From the NCBI GenBank assembly GCA_036186865.1, contig AP025062.1, positions 29,889,708 through 29,953,707 on the forward strand: a stretch of 64,000 bases of DNA. Reading direction: 5' to 3'. The position numbers and the translations under genes were made by a program. This document shows positions 1-12,263 of the stretch, piece after piece (the stretch's first letter is position 1; every line of letters starts with the position of its first letter). The notes beneath the pieces are model-generated. The model saw only the letters and a program-made list of their open reading frames with translations. It was not told the DNA's origin and ran no database searches. The DNA comes from Eustoma russellianum (lineage: Eukaryota; Streptophyta; Magnoliopsida; Gentianales; Gentianaceae).

Positions 1-983
1 TAAGCATGGTTTCTAGGTGTATTTGCCTTCCTATATGTTGATGCATTTTGCAATCTTTGTGATGAAGGTGGTGTGGGTAGAATAGGTTCATTTCTAAATG
101 CATTTGGCCTATATTTCATGTTGGTTGAAGATGATACAAATGTTGTTTCCTTAGGTGTGTATTCAGCTTCTTTAACATATCCAAGACCTTGTTTGTCATT
201 TCCATGCTTTTGAGATGCAATAAGAGTGTCTAACATGTTGGAACCATTCTTAAATTGTTCTAAAGATTTGTTCAAGTCTAGGTTGCATGCTTTTAATGAT
301 TCAAATTCAGTTTGTATTTCATGTAATTTAGACTTTAAAACGTTGAAATCAACACATTGCACACATTTCACATTTTCATGTTTGTTCTTAAGTTCCTTAA
401 TCTGATTTTGCATTGAACTAATAGTGTTAGATGATTCAAGTTGAAGAACTTCTAGTTGAGAAGTTAGATTCAAGTTAGACGTCTCCAACTTGTTCTTCTC
501 CTCAACTATTCTTTTCTTCTCCTTGGATAGCTTCTTATATCTATCATGCAACTTTTCTAATTCATCCAACAATTCATCTTGAGTAAAATCACATTCAGAG
601 TCAGAATCGAATGTTACCTCATTTGTAGACTTTGAAGCCAAACATGTTTGTGCAACTTCAGGTTCCTCCTCGGATTCGGATGAAGATGTGTCATCCCAAG
701 TGCTTGAACTTACCTTGAGAGCTTTCTTCCTCCTTTGCATAGGTTCTACTCTAGTTTTTTGTCCTTGTCTTTTCATCCATGTCACGGTTTTTGTTCTTGT
801 TTGGACAATCATATGAGATGTGTCCTTGTTTGCCACATTCATAACACTTAAGTTCTTTTTCATACCATTTACCATCTGTTTGTTAGATTTCACATTGATA
901 GGGGCAGCTGATTTTGCTTGTCTTTTAGTTGGTCTTTGTGTGGACATGCCTTCTAATTCTATTTTCATGTGTGATTTAGACAT
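1..983 (-). pseudogene. C1 gag remnant, internally deleted and frameshifted
   Basis: It is homologous to the intact gag of C4 (55382-57526). The start codon is at 983-981, followed by about 20 codons up to the STQRP region. The sequence then jumps, near 934-945, straight to the basic region just before the zinc knuckle. About 0.75-0.8 kb encoding the main Gag fold is missing, and the junction lies at a shared GGTCTTT word. The CCHC knuckle (around 790-850) and the coiled-coil region remain. An extra T in the T-run near 755 and a missing T near 880 break the frame relative to C2 and C4. The C-terminal part lies outside the window. It cannot make a working Gag. Confidence 0.85.
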
Positions 984-1155
984 GCTTCTAGGTGTGTGAG
1001 AAAACGTTTAAAACATTTATAAGAAGGAAAGAAAGTGTCACCTTGTTGTAGATACCAAATATGAAGAATATAAGACAACCAGAAAATTTCCAGCAACTTT
1101 GCAACTTGGAGTGTAAACTGTTTTCAGCTCAAATAAGAATATGGTGCTCAACCTT

Positions 1156-1167
1156 GCTCTGATACCA
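1156..1167 (-). other. C1 primer-binding site (initiator Met-tRNA type)
   Basis: The minus strand reads TGGTATCAGAGC two bases inside the 5' LTR. It matches the plant PBS complementary to the 3' end of initiator Met-tRNA, which primes minus-strand cDNA synthesis. Confidence 0.85.
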
Positions 1168-1169
1168 AT

Positions 1170-4056
1170 TGTTGGACCTGTATAGCACCACTAGAGGGGG
1201 GGGGGGTGAATAGTGGGTTAGCGGAAATTACACTACAATTACCTTCAAAAACTTGTTTGAAGACCCCTTTGCCTCTTTAGCCTCAGATTCTGAAAATTCC
1301 AGAAACTGTTCACTACTTTGAACGTTTTGGTTGAACCACTTATACACCTGTGCAAGCTCTCAAACTTGGCAGAGATCAAGTTTAGAATGTTTATAATATG
1401 TCATAAAAATTCAGTCAATTCCAAGCAAGTTAGCACGTTCAAATAAGCAAGAGAAGTAAAGTGTGCAATTCTGGCAGTTTCAGGCAGAATGTTAGCTTAA
1501 CTTCAAACAACAATATCTCAAAATCTACCCGTGCTATTTTGATGAATCGTATGTCAAATTAAACCTCAAGATGTCTAGTTTAATTTGATATAAGGCTCAC
1601 TCCAAGATTCGAAGGATAGCCTATTCAAATTGCACAAGTTTGCACACTGGTCAGAACTGTTCACAGAATGTAGCAACAATTTTGTGAAGATGATTTGAAT
1701 ATGCTAAACACCTTAGAATTTAGTGATTCTTGCGGCTAATGAAAGCTAACACATTGAAGTATAATATATCCAAAATTCATGCAATTCTAAGACTGTTTGC
1801 TCGTTCAATTATGCGTGCCAAGTTAGTGTAATTCTCAGGCAGAAAACAGTAAGTGCAGGAAATAAGTAAAGAACACAAGGAATTATCCTGGTTCGGTCAA
1901 TGTGACCTACTCCAGTCCCAAGAGACACCTTCTCTTGGATTTCACTAAACACCAAACACCAAAGTCACCTTACAAAGCCAAAGGAAGAAGCTTTTCACCA
2001 ACTTCTTCAAGAGGCTGCACCAAAACTGAAAATCAGCACTAGTATGTTTCACCTTTGCACCTTTGCACCTTTTGCTCACCTCTAAGGAGTAAGCTTTATA
2101 CACCAGCTTCTCCCTTACAATATGTCGTTTAAAAGGTGTTGAAATGACAAGAAATGAAGAACTATACAATCATAAAGCTTGCTACAAATGTGTTCTTCAA
2201 TAGAGAAGAGAAGAAGAAAAGAATGGAGACAAAGAGCTAATTGTCTTGCTTGCTTTCTTTGTTGCTTTCGTTGGTGTGCTTTTCCTCTTCATCTTTGGTG
2301 CTATTTATAGCCAAAAGGACAGCCCTAAAGGCTCCTTAAAGTAGCCGTTTGGAATGGATGAGAATGGGAGAAAATTCAGCACCTTTTTAGCTACCAAAAT
2401 TCATCATTTGACTTTCAAGATAAATCTGAATTTTTGAATGCTTTGAAATAGTCTTCCAACCTGAACTTTTATCCCATTATAGCCGTTGGAATGAGATAGA
2501 CAATGGCTCCATTTGAATGTTTAAAAGACAGCTCCAATCAGCAATATCCATGTGTAAATAACTTGCCATGTATGCGTGTGTTTTGAACAGAATTTTTTCT
2601 CCTCATTTTTGAATAATAAATGACGTTGGAAAGCCCTTGAAGATAGGCATTGAAGAATAGTTCAAATATAGTTAGAAATCAGCCAAGTTTGTTTGAGAAT
2701 AAGTCTTCACCATTTGAATCATATATAGCCGTTTGCTATCTTCCTTGGTTGAGAGATTTTTGCTCCAACTTTGAATACATATAGCCGTTTGTATTGAGAG
2801 ATCTTTGCTCCACATTTTAACCAAATAGCCGTTTGAATCAGCTCCAAATATAGAAGAATAATCACTTAAAATCAGCACCAAAATAGGATGTAATTCAACT
2901 TGCCTTGACTTGTTCAAAAGCTGAAGGTTTGATCATGATTTGTGCCAACAACCGTGTGCACACATATAACATATAGTCACTTATGTCTTCAACATGTAGC
3001 ATAGAATACCATATGAAGAATGCCAAGAATTCCAAGAAAACCATAGATGTGATGACCATAATATAAGAATTCCATTTGAGATACCATGCTGCCCATTTCC
3101 ATAAATATAGGGCACGTACCATATGTGACATAAACACATATAAACATCATATAAACAATATATACACGTTAGAAGATCCATTTGCAAGTGAAGAGACCAG
3201 AATACCCCTTAGCACAAAAATAGGAATTTTGTCCTAGGATGAACCTAGACATGGTGCTGCTCCAGATTCATTTTTGCCATGATGTGACATGACTTATAAA
3301 TGTGTCATATGATCATATAAATCCGTTGGAAGAAGACCAAATAAGAATGAGAAGTCCAAATGGTGAAATTACCAAAATAACCCTTATAAAGATCAATAAG
3401 CTTCACCACCGTGTCAAGTCAGTTTTTTATCCGTGTGTCAAGCATGCTTCTCCTCAGCCAATTAGATTCTAAATTGAATAAGGATCATGTGGGCTTTTGA
3501 ATGACTCAATTTGGAGTTCATTTGCTCAAGATATGAACCAAACCTGCAATAGAATACAAAACCGAGCAATTTGCCTTATATTGTAAGTCATGTGACTTCA
3601 AGGCTTGGTTAGATCATATTATCAACATGTATTGGCATATATATCTTCTAAGATCAGTTTGAACAACATGTATTGGCATATATAATCTAAGATCAGTTTG
3701 AACATGTCTTGATTAAGATATGTGATTGAATTGGCCAAGTTCAATCTCATGATCTTAATCAAACTTGTTCAATCTTGATTCATTCAAGCAATTTCACATT
3801 TAGCTCATAAGTTCATAAGTTCATGCCTTGCCAAAACAATTTCACATTTAAACGTTACACATACATGCTCACATATGCATCTTCCAATCATTCAAACATG
3901 ATATATCTATTTGCAATCATCATAACAATTACACATATGCACACATATACATTTTGCACAACAATTACACATATGCACACATATACATTTGCACAACAAT
4001 TACACATATGCTCACATATACATTTTGCAATCACTCAAACATAATATATCACAACA
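1170..4056 (-). repeat. C1 5' LTR (2887 bp)
   Basis: It is bounded by TG at 1170 and CA at 4056 and is homologous to the LTRs of C2-C4. A minus-strand TATA box CTATAAATAG lies at 2301-2310. A stem-loop (7 bp stem, 7 nt loop) lies at 1918-1938. A guanine run of about 11 near 1196-1206 is longer than in sister copies. Close to the outer end there are three copies of a 35-36 bp unit (3925-4029). It holds no credible gene; the 60-80 codon frames on both strands are shared LTR noise. Confidence 0.92.
3925..4029. repeat. 35-36 bp tandem repeat in C1 LTR (about 3 copies)
   Basis: Units start at about 3925, 3961 and 3996 with ACAATTACACATATG and end in ACATTTTGCA. The C2 LTRs carry only two units at the equivalent place, so copy number varies between elements. 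Confidence 0.85.
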
Positions 4057-4987
4057 ACACTTTATTGCTTGTCACAAAGTAGATGATGCTTCCTACATTG
4101 CAAATCTATTCTTTAAAGAAGTTGTTAGGTTGCATGGCATGCCATAAAACAATTGTTAGTGATAGGGACAGTAAATTCTTGAGTCATTTCTGGCGTGTGC
4201 TTTGGAGCAAGTTGGGAACTAAGCTTTTGTTTTCTACTACTGCACACCCACAAACAAGATGGCCAAACTGAAGTGGTAAATAGGACCTTGTCACAAAATG
4301 TTGCGTGCCTTAATCCAAAGCAATCTGAAAAATTGGGAAGAATGTTTACCACATATTGAGTTTTGCTTACAATAGGGCTGTTCATAGTGGGTCTTTGTAT
4401 TCCCCTTTTGAAGTTGTCTATGGTTTTCTACCCCACTCCCCACTTGATTTGTTGCCTATTCCAATTGATGAGCGTACTAGCATGGATGGTAAACAACGAG
4501 CTGAATGATCAAAAAGTTACATGAAAAGGTTAAACTCCAACTTGAAAGAAAGAATAGACAGTATGCCAAACAAGCTAACAAGCATAGACGAGATGTTGTG
4601 TTTTATCCTGGAGATCTTGTTTGGTTGCATTTAAGGAAGGAACGGTTTCCTAAGGAGAGGAAGTCCAAGCTTATGCCTAGAGGAGATGGACCTTTTAAGG
4701 TCATTCAAAAGGTTGGTCCAAATGCTTATGTGCTTGATCTTCCTCAAGACAGGTATGGTTCAGTTTCCAACACCTTCAATGTAAGTGATCTTTCCCCTTT
4801 TGAGCATTTTTATCTTGATGATTCGAGGGCGAATCCTTTTGAGGAGGGGGGGATTGATGAGGCTGAGGAGCAACCCCCTAATGAGGAGCTTGCACAAGGT
4901 GCCCTTAACCATAAGGGGCCTTTGACAAGGAGCCAAACTAAGAGGATTAATTGTCTTCAAGTTGGTTTGATGTTGGCTCCTTTCTAA
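4057..4987 (+). pseudogene. G2-B integrase region, 3' part of gypsy pol
   Basis: This is the C-terminal part of a Ty3/gypsy polyprotein, cut at its 5' side by C1. It contains the SDRD motif of the integrase catalytic core, the TDGQTEVV-like region around 4245-4280, and then an open stretch (4505-4987) with the GPF module (RGDGPFKVIQKVG) and the NPFEEGG motif. Compared with G2-A there are four single-base indels, mostly in short A or T runs (near 4255, 4300, 4365 and 4505), so the frame is broken. The last 45 or so codons run past the polypurine tract into the LTR. The ATG at 4505 is an internal methionine, not a real start. Confidence 0.88.
4841..4854 (+). other. G2-B polypurine tract
   Basis: GAGGAGGGGGGGAT lies directly before the LTR start TGATGAGG, the expected place for plus-strand priming. 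It is also read in frame as the EEGG part of the polyprotein. Confidence 0.85.
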
Positions 4988-6296
4988 CCAAACATGTGCA
5001 AGATGAACCAATGAACGTTTCTCCTAAATGGGTGCTCATTGTTGAGCTTAAGAACTGATTATCCAATGATTTTCAATGTCAATAAATAAGTTAAAGGGTT
5101 GGTGGGAGGGCAGGATAGTCAGTCCACTTGTGGGTGCCGTTTCTGTGGCTTTTAGTTGCTCCTTTCTTTTGATTCTTTTAAAGTTGTTTTAGAATACTTA
5201 TGTTTGGTGTATGAGTGTGATTTGTAGGTGTTATAGGTCTTGGATCAAACGCCTTGGGCTTTGGAAAGGAAGGCTTCTCAGATTTGGACCAAGCTTGTCC
5301 ATACAAGGCTGTCTTGTGGTTTTAGGCTTTCAAGTGAGATGGGGCGTGCATGGAACCAGCTGGACCTTGAAGTAGACTTAATTTAGAGCATCTTTCATGT
5401 TTTGGGTTTTGTCAAAATCAGTCCACAAAAATAGTTACAAGAGTTGCAAGGAAGATGTCCAAACAGCCAATTGTGCAAATTAGGGTTTTCGGTCTTCTTG
5501 AGAGGGTGGCAGCCGCGTATTATCATCAAATTGCAATTAAGAGACCTTCTAGAATGTCATAAATCAGATTGGGATGATTGGAATGAATTATGGAGTCATA
5601 ATTGAAGATTTGGAGCATTTAAGGAGATAATTCAAGTGAGAGAAAGTTACCAAATTAGGAAATCTGATCTTGTGTCACAAGGAGGGCTGAATGGCGTGTA
5701 TTGAAGGCACATGGATACACAAGGCAAGTTCTAGAAGGATGGTTAATGATGCAATAATTGGTGATTGAGACAATAAGTGTGGATTTGCCAAGAGAGAGAA
5801 GCTTACCTAAAATAACAAATCAGATTTGCATCTCAAGGAAGGAAATGGCGCAAACATTGAAGCTCCAAGATGCACCTAGACGTTTTTTTGGGTTGGCCAA
5901 CAAGACTTGTAATCAAATATATTGATCACTTAGCATTTCTTTTGGAAGTTAGACTATTTTTCGCACCTTTGAGACTAAAACCATACGGTTTTGTATTGTC
6001 TTTTGTTCTTGAGTTTCTTGAATAAAAGTTTGTGTTTTTCCTTTGGTTTACACATATCTAAATCAAGGCTAGACCCAATTAAGGATTGTGTGTTCCTTGT
6101 TGGTGATCCACAATCAAGGATTAGGAGTGACTGGTTGGATTGGACGGATTGAAACACATAACAACCAAACGAATTTGGAGTCTTGAAAGGAAGGTGGTTG
6201 CTTGGCACCATTGTCCATCACATTCAAGGCTTGAGGGACGTTTGGAGAGTGAAGAAAGATCGGGACAACATCAACATACGAACCATATTCGTATCA
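4855..6296 (+). repeat. G2-B 3' LTR (1442 bp)
   Basis: It starts TGATGAGGCTGAGG after the polypurine tract and ends CGTATCA. It is homologous in inverse orientation to the G2-A LTR (39905-41349, 1445 bp). The first 130 or so bases are still coding. Beyond that I see no gene. It is followed by AAGGG (6297-6301), a likely target duplication within the G1-C LTR. Confidence 0.88.
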
Positions 6297-6312
6297 AAGG
6301 GTTAGGCACAAG
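6297..6312 (-). repeat. G1-C LTR fragment between G2-B and C2
   Basis: The 16 bases AAGGGTTAGGCACAAG match uninterrupted G1 LTR sequence at 21623-21638. They are the strip of target DNA left between G2-B (left) and C2 (right). The last five, ACAAG, are the left target duplication of C2. Confidence 0.85.
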
Positions 6313-8758
6313 TGTTGGACCTGTATAGCACCACTAGAGGGGGGGTGAATAGTGGGTTAGCGGAAATTACACTACAATTACCTTCAAAAACTTGTTTGAA
6401 GACCCCTTTGCCTCTTTAGCCTCAGATTCTGGAATTTCCAGAAACAGTTCACTGTTTTGAGCGCTTTGTTTGAACCACTTATACACCTGTGCAAGCTCTC
6501 AAACTTGGCAGAGATCAAGTTAGAATGTTTATAGTATGTCATAAAAAATTCATTCAATTCCAAGCAAGTTAGCACGTTCAAATAAGCAAGAAAAGTAAAG
6601 TGTGCAATTCTGGCAGTTTCAGGCAGAATGTTAGCTTAACTTCAAACGATGATATCTCAAAATCTACCCGTGCTATTTTGATGAATCTTATGTCAAATTA
6701 AACCTCAAGATGTCTAGTTTAATTTGATATAAGGCTCACTCCAAGATTCGAAGGATAGCCTATTCAAATTGCACAAGTTTGCACACTGGTCAGAACTGTT
6801 CACAGAATGTAGCAACAATTTTGTGAAGATGATTTGAATATGCTAAACACCTTAGAATTTAGTGATTCTTGCGGCTAATGAAAGCTAACACATTGAAGTA
6901 TAATATATCCAAAATTCATGCAATTCTAAGACTGTTTGCTTGTTCAATTATGCGTGCCAAGTTAGTGTAATTCTCAGGCAGAAAACAGTAAGTGCAGGAA
7001 ATAAGTAAAGAACACAAGGAATTATCCTGGTTCGGTCAATGTGACCTACTCCAGTCCCAAGAGACCCCTTCTCTTGGATTTCACTAAACACCAAACACCA
7101 AAGTCACCTTACAAAGCCAAAGGAAGAAGCTTTTTCACCAACTTCTTCAAGAGGCTGCACCAAAACTGAAAATCAGCACTAGTATGTTTCACCTTTGCAC
7201 CCTTTGCACCTTTTGCTCACCTCTAAGGAGTAAGCTTTATACACCAGCTTCTCCCTTACAATATGTCGTTTAAAAGGTGTTGAAATGACAAGAAATGAAG
7301 AACTATACAATCATAAAGCTTGCTGCAAATGTGTTCTTCAATATAGAAGAGAAGAAGAGAAAGAATGGAGACAAAGAGCTAATTGTCTTTGCGTGCTTTC
7401 TTGCTCCTTTTTCGTTGGATGCACCTTTACTCTTCATCTTTGGAGCTATTTATAGCCAAAAGGACAGCCTAAAGGCTCTTAAAGTAGCCGTTTGGAATGG
7501 ATGAGAATGGGAGAAAATTCAGCACCTTTTTAGCTACCAAAATTCATCATTTGACTTTCAAGATAAATCTGAATTTTTGAATGCTTTGAAATAGTCTTCC
7601 AACCTGAACTTTTATCCCATTATAGCCGTTGGAATGAGATAGACAATGGCCTCCATTTGAATGTTTAAAAGGCAGCTCCAATCAGCAATATCCATGTGTA
7701 AACATATAATATATAGTCATTTATGTCTTCAACATGTAGCATAGAAAACCATATGAAGAATACCAAGAATTCCAAGAAAACCATAGATGTGATAACCATA
7801 ACATAAGAATTCCAATTGAGATACCATGCTGCCCGTTTCCATAAAAATAGGGCACGTACCATATGTGACATAAACACATATAAACATCATATAAGCAATA
7901 TATAACATGTTGGAAGATCCATTGGCAAGTGAAAAGACCAGAATACCCCTCAGCACAAAATAGGAATTTTGTCCTAGGATGAACCTAGACATGGTGCTGC
8001 TCCAGATTCATTTTTGCCATGATGTGACATGACTTATAAATGTGTCATATGATCATATAAATCAGTTGGAAGAAGACCAAATAAGAATGAGAAGTCCAAA
8101 TGGTGAAATTACCAAAATAGCCCTTATATAGGTCAATAAGCTTCCCACCGGGTCAATTCAGTTTTAACCCGTGCCAAGCATGCCTTTCCTCAGCCAATTA
8201 GATTCTAAATTGAATAAGAATCATGTGGGCTTTTGAATGACTCAATTTGGAGTTCATTTGCCCAAGATATGAACCAAAACCTGCAATAGGATACTAAACC
8301 GAACAATTTGCCTTATATTGTAAGTCATGTGACTTCAAGGCTTGGTTAGATCATATTATCAACATGTATTGGCATATATATCATCTAAGATCAGTTTGAA
8401 CAACATGTATTGGCATATATAATCTAAGATCAGTTTGAACATGTCTTGATTAAGATATGTGATTGAATTGGCCAAGTTCAATCTCATGATCTTAATCAAA
8501 CTTGTTCAATCTTGATTCATTCAAGCAATTTCACATTTAGCTCATAAGTTCATAAGTTCATGCCTTGCCAAAACAATTTCACATTTAAACGTTACACATA
8601 CATGCTCACATATGCATCTTCCAATCATTCAAACATGATATATCTATTTGCAATCATCATAACAATTACACATATGCACACATATACATTTTGCACAACA
8701 ATTACACATATGCTCACATATACATTTTGCAATCACTCAAACATAATATATCACAACA
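6313..8758 (-). repeat. C2 3' LTR (2446 bp)
   Basis: It has TG...CA ends. TATA box CTATAAATAG is at 7446-7455 on the minus strand and the stem-loop is at 7057-7077 with one loop substitution. It differs from the C2 5' LTR by about ten changes seen by eye, most of them single-base indels in homopolymers. It lacks a 410 bp block present in C4, as does its partner LTR. Confidence 0.93.
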
Positions 8759-8771
8759 ATCTCCCCCTTTT
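8759..8771 (-). other. C2 polypurine tract
   Basis: The minus strand reads AAAAGGGGGAGAT immediately before the 3' LTR. Further AAGGGGGAG-like words follow at about 8931, 8947, 8971 and 9005 in the 3' untranslated region. Confidence 0.88.
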
Positions 8772-8826
8772 GATGATTTGCAAAATTACCCCACATATGT
8801 GTATATTAAGCATTTAAATCAAGTGT

Positions 8827-8922
8827 GCATCTAAATCAAGTGTTGTAATCTGTGTAATCAAGTAAGCATCTAAATCAAGTGTTGTAATCTGTGTAATCAA
8901 GTAAGCATCTAAATCAAGTGTT
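8827..8922. repeat. 39 bp tandem repeat in C2 3' untranslated region
   Basis: About 2.5 copies of a 39 bp unit begin GCATCTAAATCAAGTG at 8827, 8866 and 8905. C3 and C4 carry a single unit or less, so the expansion is specific to C2. Confidence 0.88.
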
Positions 8923-9052
8923 GGCTGCTCCCCCTTAATGTGTTATCTCCCCCTTAACATGATATCTATCTTCCCCTTAACATGATATATATACACATTT
9001 ATTTCTCCCCCTTAATTTTGTAAATTATGCAAAAGACTGAATGGTGTAGTAG

Positions 9053-12000
9053 TCAGTTGTAAGCAATTAATCCAAGTCTTGCACGTAAAGTCTCAAAGAT
9101 AGCTTGATTAAGGGGTTTAGTGAATATATCAGCTACTTGTTGATCAATTCTAACATGTTCAATGTGTATATGTCCAAGATTAACATGATCTCGGAGAAAA
9201 TGATAACGTACTTCTATATGCTTTGCCTTAGAGTGTAGTACAGGGTTTTTAGACAAATTTATAGCACTTGTACTATCACAATAGATGGGAATATTATTTA
9301 CTTGTATTTCAAAGTCTGAAAGTTGTTGTTTAATCCATAATAGTTGAGTACAACATAGACTTAAAGCCATATATTCTGCTTCAGTAGTAGAAAGTGCAAC
9401 ACTAGATTGTTTCTTTGAAAACCAAGATATTAGTGAGTTTCCTAGGAATTGACATGTTCCACTAGTGCTCTTTCTATCTACTCTACATCCACCATAATCT
9501 GCATCTGAATATGCATGTAGACTTAGACTAGATTGTCTATCATACCATAAGCCTAATGTTGGTGTATGTTGAAGATATCTAAATATTCTTTTTACAGCTT
9601 TAAAGTGTGACAACTTAGGCATACTTTGAAATCTTGCACACATACATACTGCAAACATAATATCAGGTCTACTAGCAGTTAGATATAGCAATGAACCAAT
9701 CATAGACCTATATAGTTTTTCATCAAATGCAACACCATTTTCATCTTTGTCTAATTTTGTTGAAGTACACATTGGTGTTGGAGATGGTTTCAAGTTTTCA
9801 AAGTTGAATTTCTTTATCATATCTCTTATGTATTTGGCTTGATTGATATGTATACCACTTGATGTTTGTTTTATTTGCAAGCCTAAGAAATAGTTTAATT
9901 CACCAACCATAGACATTTCAAACTCAGACTTCATACAATCTTCAAAGTCTTTTACTAAGTTAGGATTAGTTGAACCAAAGATTATGTCATCTACATATAT
10001 TTGTATTACAAGCAAATCTTTGTCTTTCTTTTTCAAGAATAAGGTACTATCTATGGTTCCTCTTTGAAAGTTGTTACTTAGTAAAAAGTTGGCAAATCTT
10101 TCATACCATGCACGGGGGCTTGTTTCAAACCATATAAGGCTTTCTTAAGTTTATATACATGATCAGGGTTCTTTGGATCTTCAAAGCCTGGTGGTTGTTT
10201 AACAAAAACTTCTTCTTGGATATAGCCATTTAAGAATGCACTCTTAACATCCATTTGGAATAGTTTGATGTTATTATAACATGCAAAAGCTAATAAGAGG
10301 CGTATGGATTCTAATCTTGCTACGGGGGCAAATGTTTCATCGTAATCAATACCCTCTTCTTGATTATATCCTTGAGCTACAAGTCTTGCCTTATTTCTTA
10401 CTACAACCCCTTGCTCATTCATTTTGTTCCTAAACACCCATTTAGTTCCAATGATTGATTTATCCTCGGGTTTAGGTACTAAATCCCACACATTGTTTCT
10501 TTCAAATTGGTTTAACTCTTCATGCATTGCATCTATCCAATATGCATCGTTTAAGGCATCATTCACATTCTTAGGTTCAATTTGGGATATAAGTGCATGC
10601 CATTGATCATATTCATTAGGATCTATTTGCCTACGTGTTCTAACCCCTTGATTTACATCTCCTATGATAAGTTCTTGAGGATGCTTTTGTTTATCTCTTA
10701 TTGCCACCAATTACTTGGTTGTGCATCTTCAATAGGTTCATGATGTTCAATAGGTTGGTTAGGCACATTTTCTTCATTATGTTCTTGTGTAGGGGGAGTT
10801 TGAACTTCATGCATTTCAAGAGTTTGATTTGGTGTTTCAATTTGATCATTTGTAGGGGGTAGGATAAGTTCATCTTCATCATGAAGTATTTGATCATTTG
10901 GTACATAGATTTCATGTTGATTACTTGTTTGGAGATATGCATTTTCATTGAACTTCACATGTATAGATTCAACTATCTTTCTTGTTTGTGCATTATAACA
11001 TCTATATGCTTTAGAGTTCATTGAATATCCCACAAATATATGTTCATCAGACTTAGGATCAAACTTATCTAAGTTATCTTTTGTGTTCAATACAAAGCAT
11101 TTACAACCAAAGACTTTTAGATAGTTTACTTTTGGGAGTCGTCCATTTAAGATTTCAAATGGTGTTTTGTTCAATTTCTTTCTTATTGATAGTCTGTTGA
11201 TCATATAACTTGAAGTGTTTACTGCTTCAGCCCATAAGAATTTAGGTACTTTGTTTTCTACCATCATTGTTCTTGCTACTTCTTGAATAGTCCTATTCTT
11301 TCTTTCAACTACACCATTAAGTTGAGGAGTTCTTGGTGGGGAGAATTCATGTTTTATACCCTTTTCATTACAGAATTTGATTAATTCACTATTTTTAAAC
11401 TCACCACCTCTATCACTCCTTATCTTAATAACATGTGATTCATGTTCATTTTCAAGTTGTCTAATTAGATTAGCTATAGATGATGCACTTTCATCTTTTG
11501 AAGCAAGAAACAATGTCCAAGTATATCTTGAGAAATCATCAACTATTACACATACATAATAACTTCCACCTAAGCTTCTTGTTCTACATGGACCAAATAA
11601 GTCTATATGCAAGAGTTCTAGTATTCTTGACGTTGTGAACTCGGTTTTAGGCTTAAGGGATTCTCTAACATGTTTGCCTTTGATACAAGATTCACATAGT
11701 TGAAAATCATTCAAGTTAAGTTTAGGCAATCCTTTAACAAGACTTTTAGCGTGTAGTTTTTCTAAGGTTGATATACCAATGTGTCCTAAACGTCTATGCC
11801 AAAGATTGGGATCAGATTCATGTGAAACAAGACATTTTGTGTTACTACATAGCATATCATCCATGTTAAGCACATATATGTTTCCTTCACGTTTTCCTTT
11901 TAACACAACTTGATTGTTTTTATCCATTATCTTACAAGAAGTGGAGGAGAAGAGAACATTCAAGTTGTTGTCACATAGTTGAGAAACACTTAAAAGCTCA

Positions 12001-12263
12001 AAGGTTAAGTTACTTACAAGTAGGACGTTTTTGATCTCAAACTTGTTTGGATCACCAACCTTGCCTTTGCCAATTATTTGGCCTTGGTTGTTGTCTCCAA
12101 AGGTAACTTTGCCACCTTTTGCAACGTTTTTAAGTGTGCTAAACAAATTTTTGTTGCCCGTCATATGTCTTGAGCAACCACTATCAACTATCCAATTGGT
12201 TTTGTTCTTTTCATCTTCTTTGTTGTTATAACCAGCAACTTGTCTTTCTTTGATGTTATGTAC
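9053..12263 (-). pseudogene. C2 copia pol (protease, integrase, RT, RNase H), two frameshifts
   Basis: Its order is that of Ty1/copia: aspartic protease (DSGCSRHM, just upstream of 12164), integrase with HHCC zinc finger and DDE core (IDLFGP, SDRGGEF, VVERKNRT), reverse transcriptase with YVDD (frame 9053-10036) and RNase H (SDADYGG, STTEAEY). One T is missing near 10701 compared with C3 and C4, and one G is missing from a G-run near 10114-10118. This leaves three open pieces: 10698-12164, 10078-10710 and 9053-10036. Both changes are one-base homopolymer losses, so they could be sequencing errors. The frame upstream of 12164 stays open to a TAG just before 12263. Confidence 0.92.

Larger units (their letters stand above)
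1..4056 (-). mobile_element. C1: partial SIRE-like Ty1/copia element (gag remnant plus 5' LTR)
   Basis: The element reads on the minus strand and leaves the window on the left, so only the gag region, the leader, the primer-binding site and the 5' LTR are seen. The LTR end at 4056 abuts sequence that matches the minus strand of the G2-A integrase near 42120-42145, so C1 inserted into the integrase region of G2-B. The five bases after the LTR, ACACT (4057-4061), would be one copy of the target duplication; the other lies outside the window. Lineage is inferred from gag layout, the GGGGGGGTGAATAGTG-type LTR end and the polypurine tract type seen in sister copies. Confidence 0.9.
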
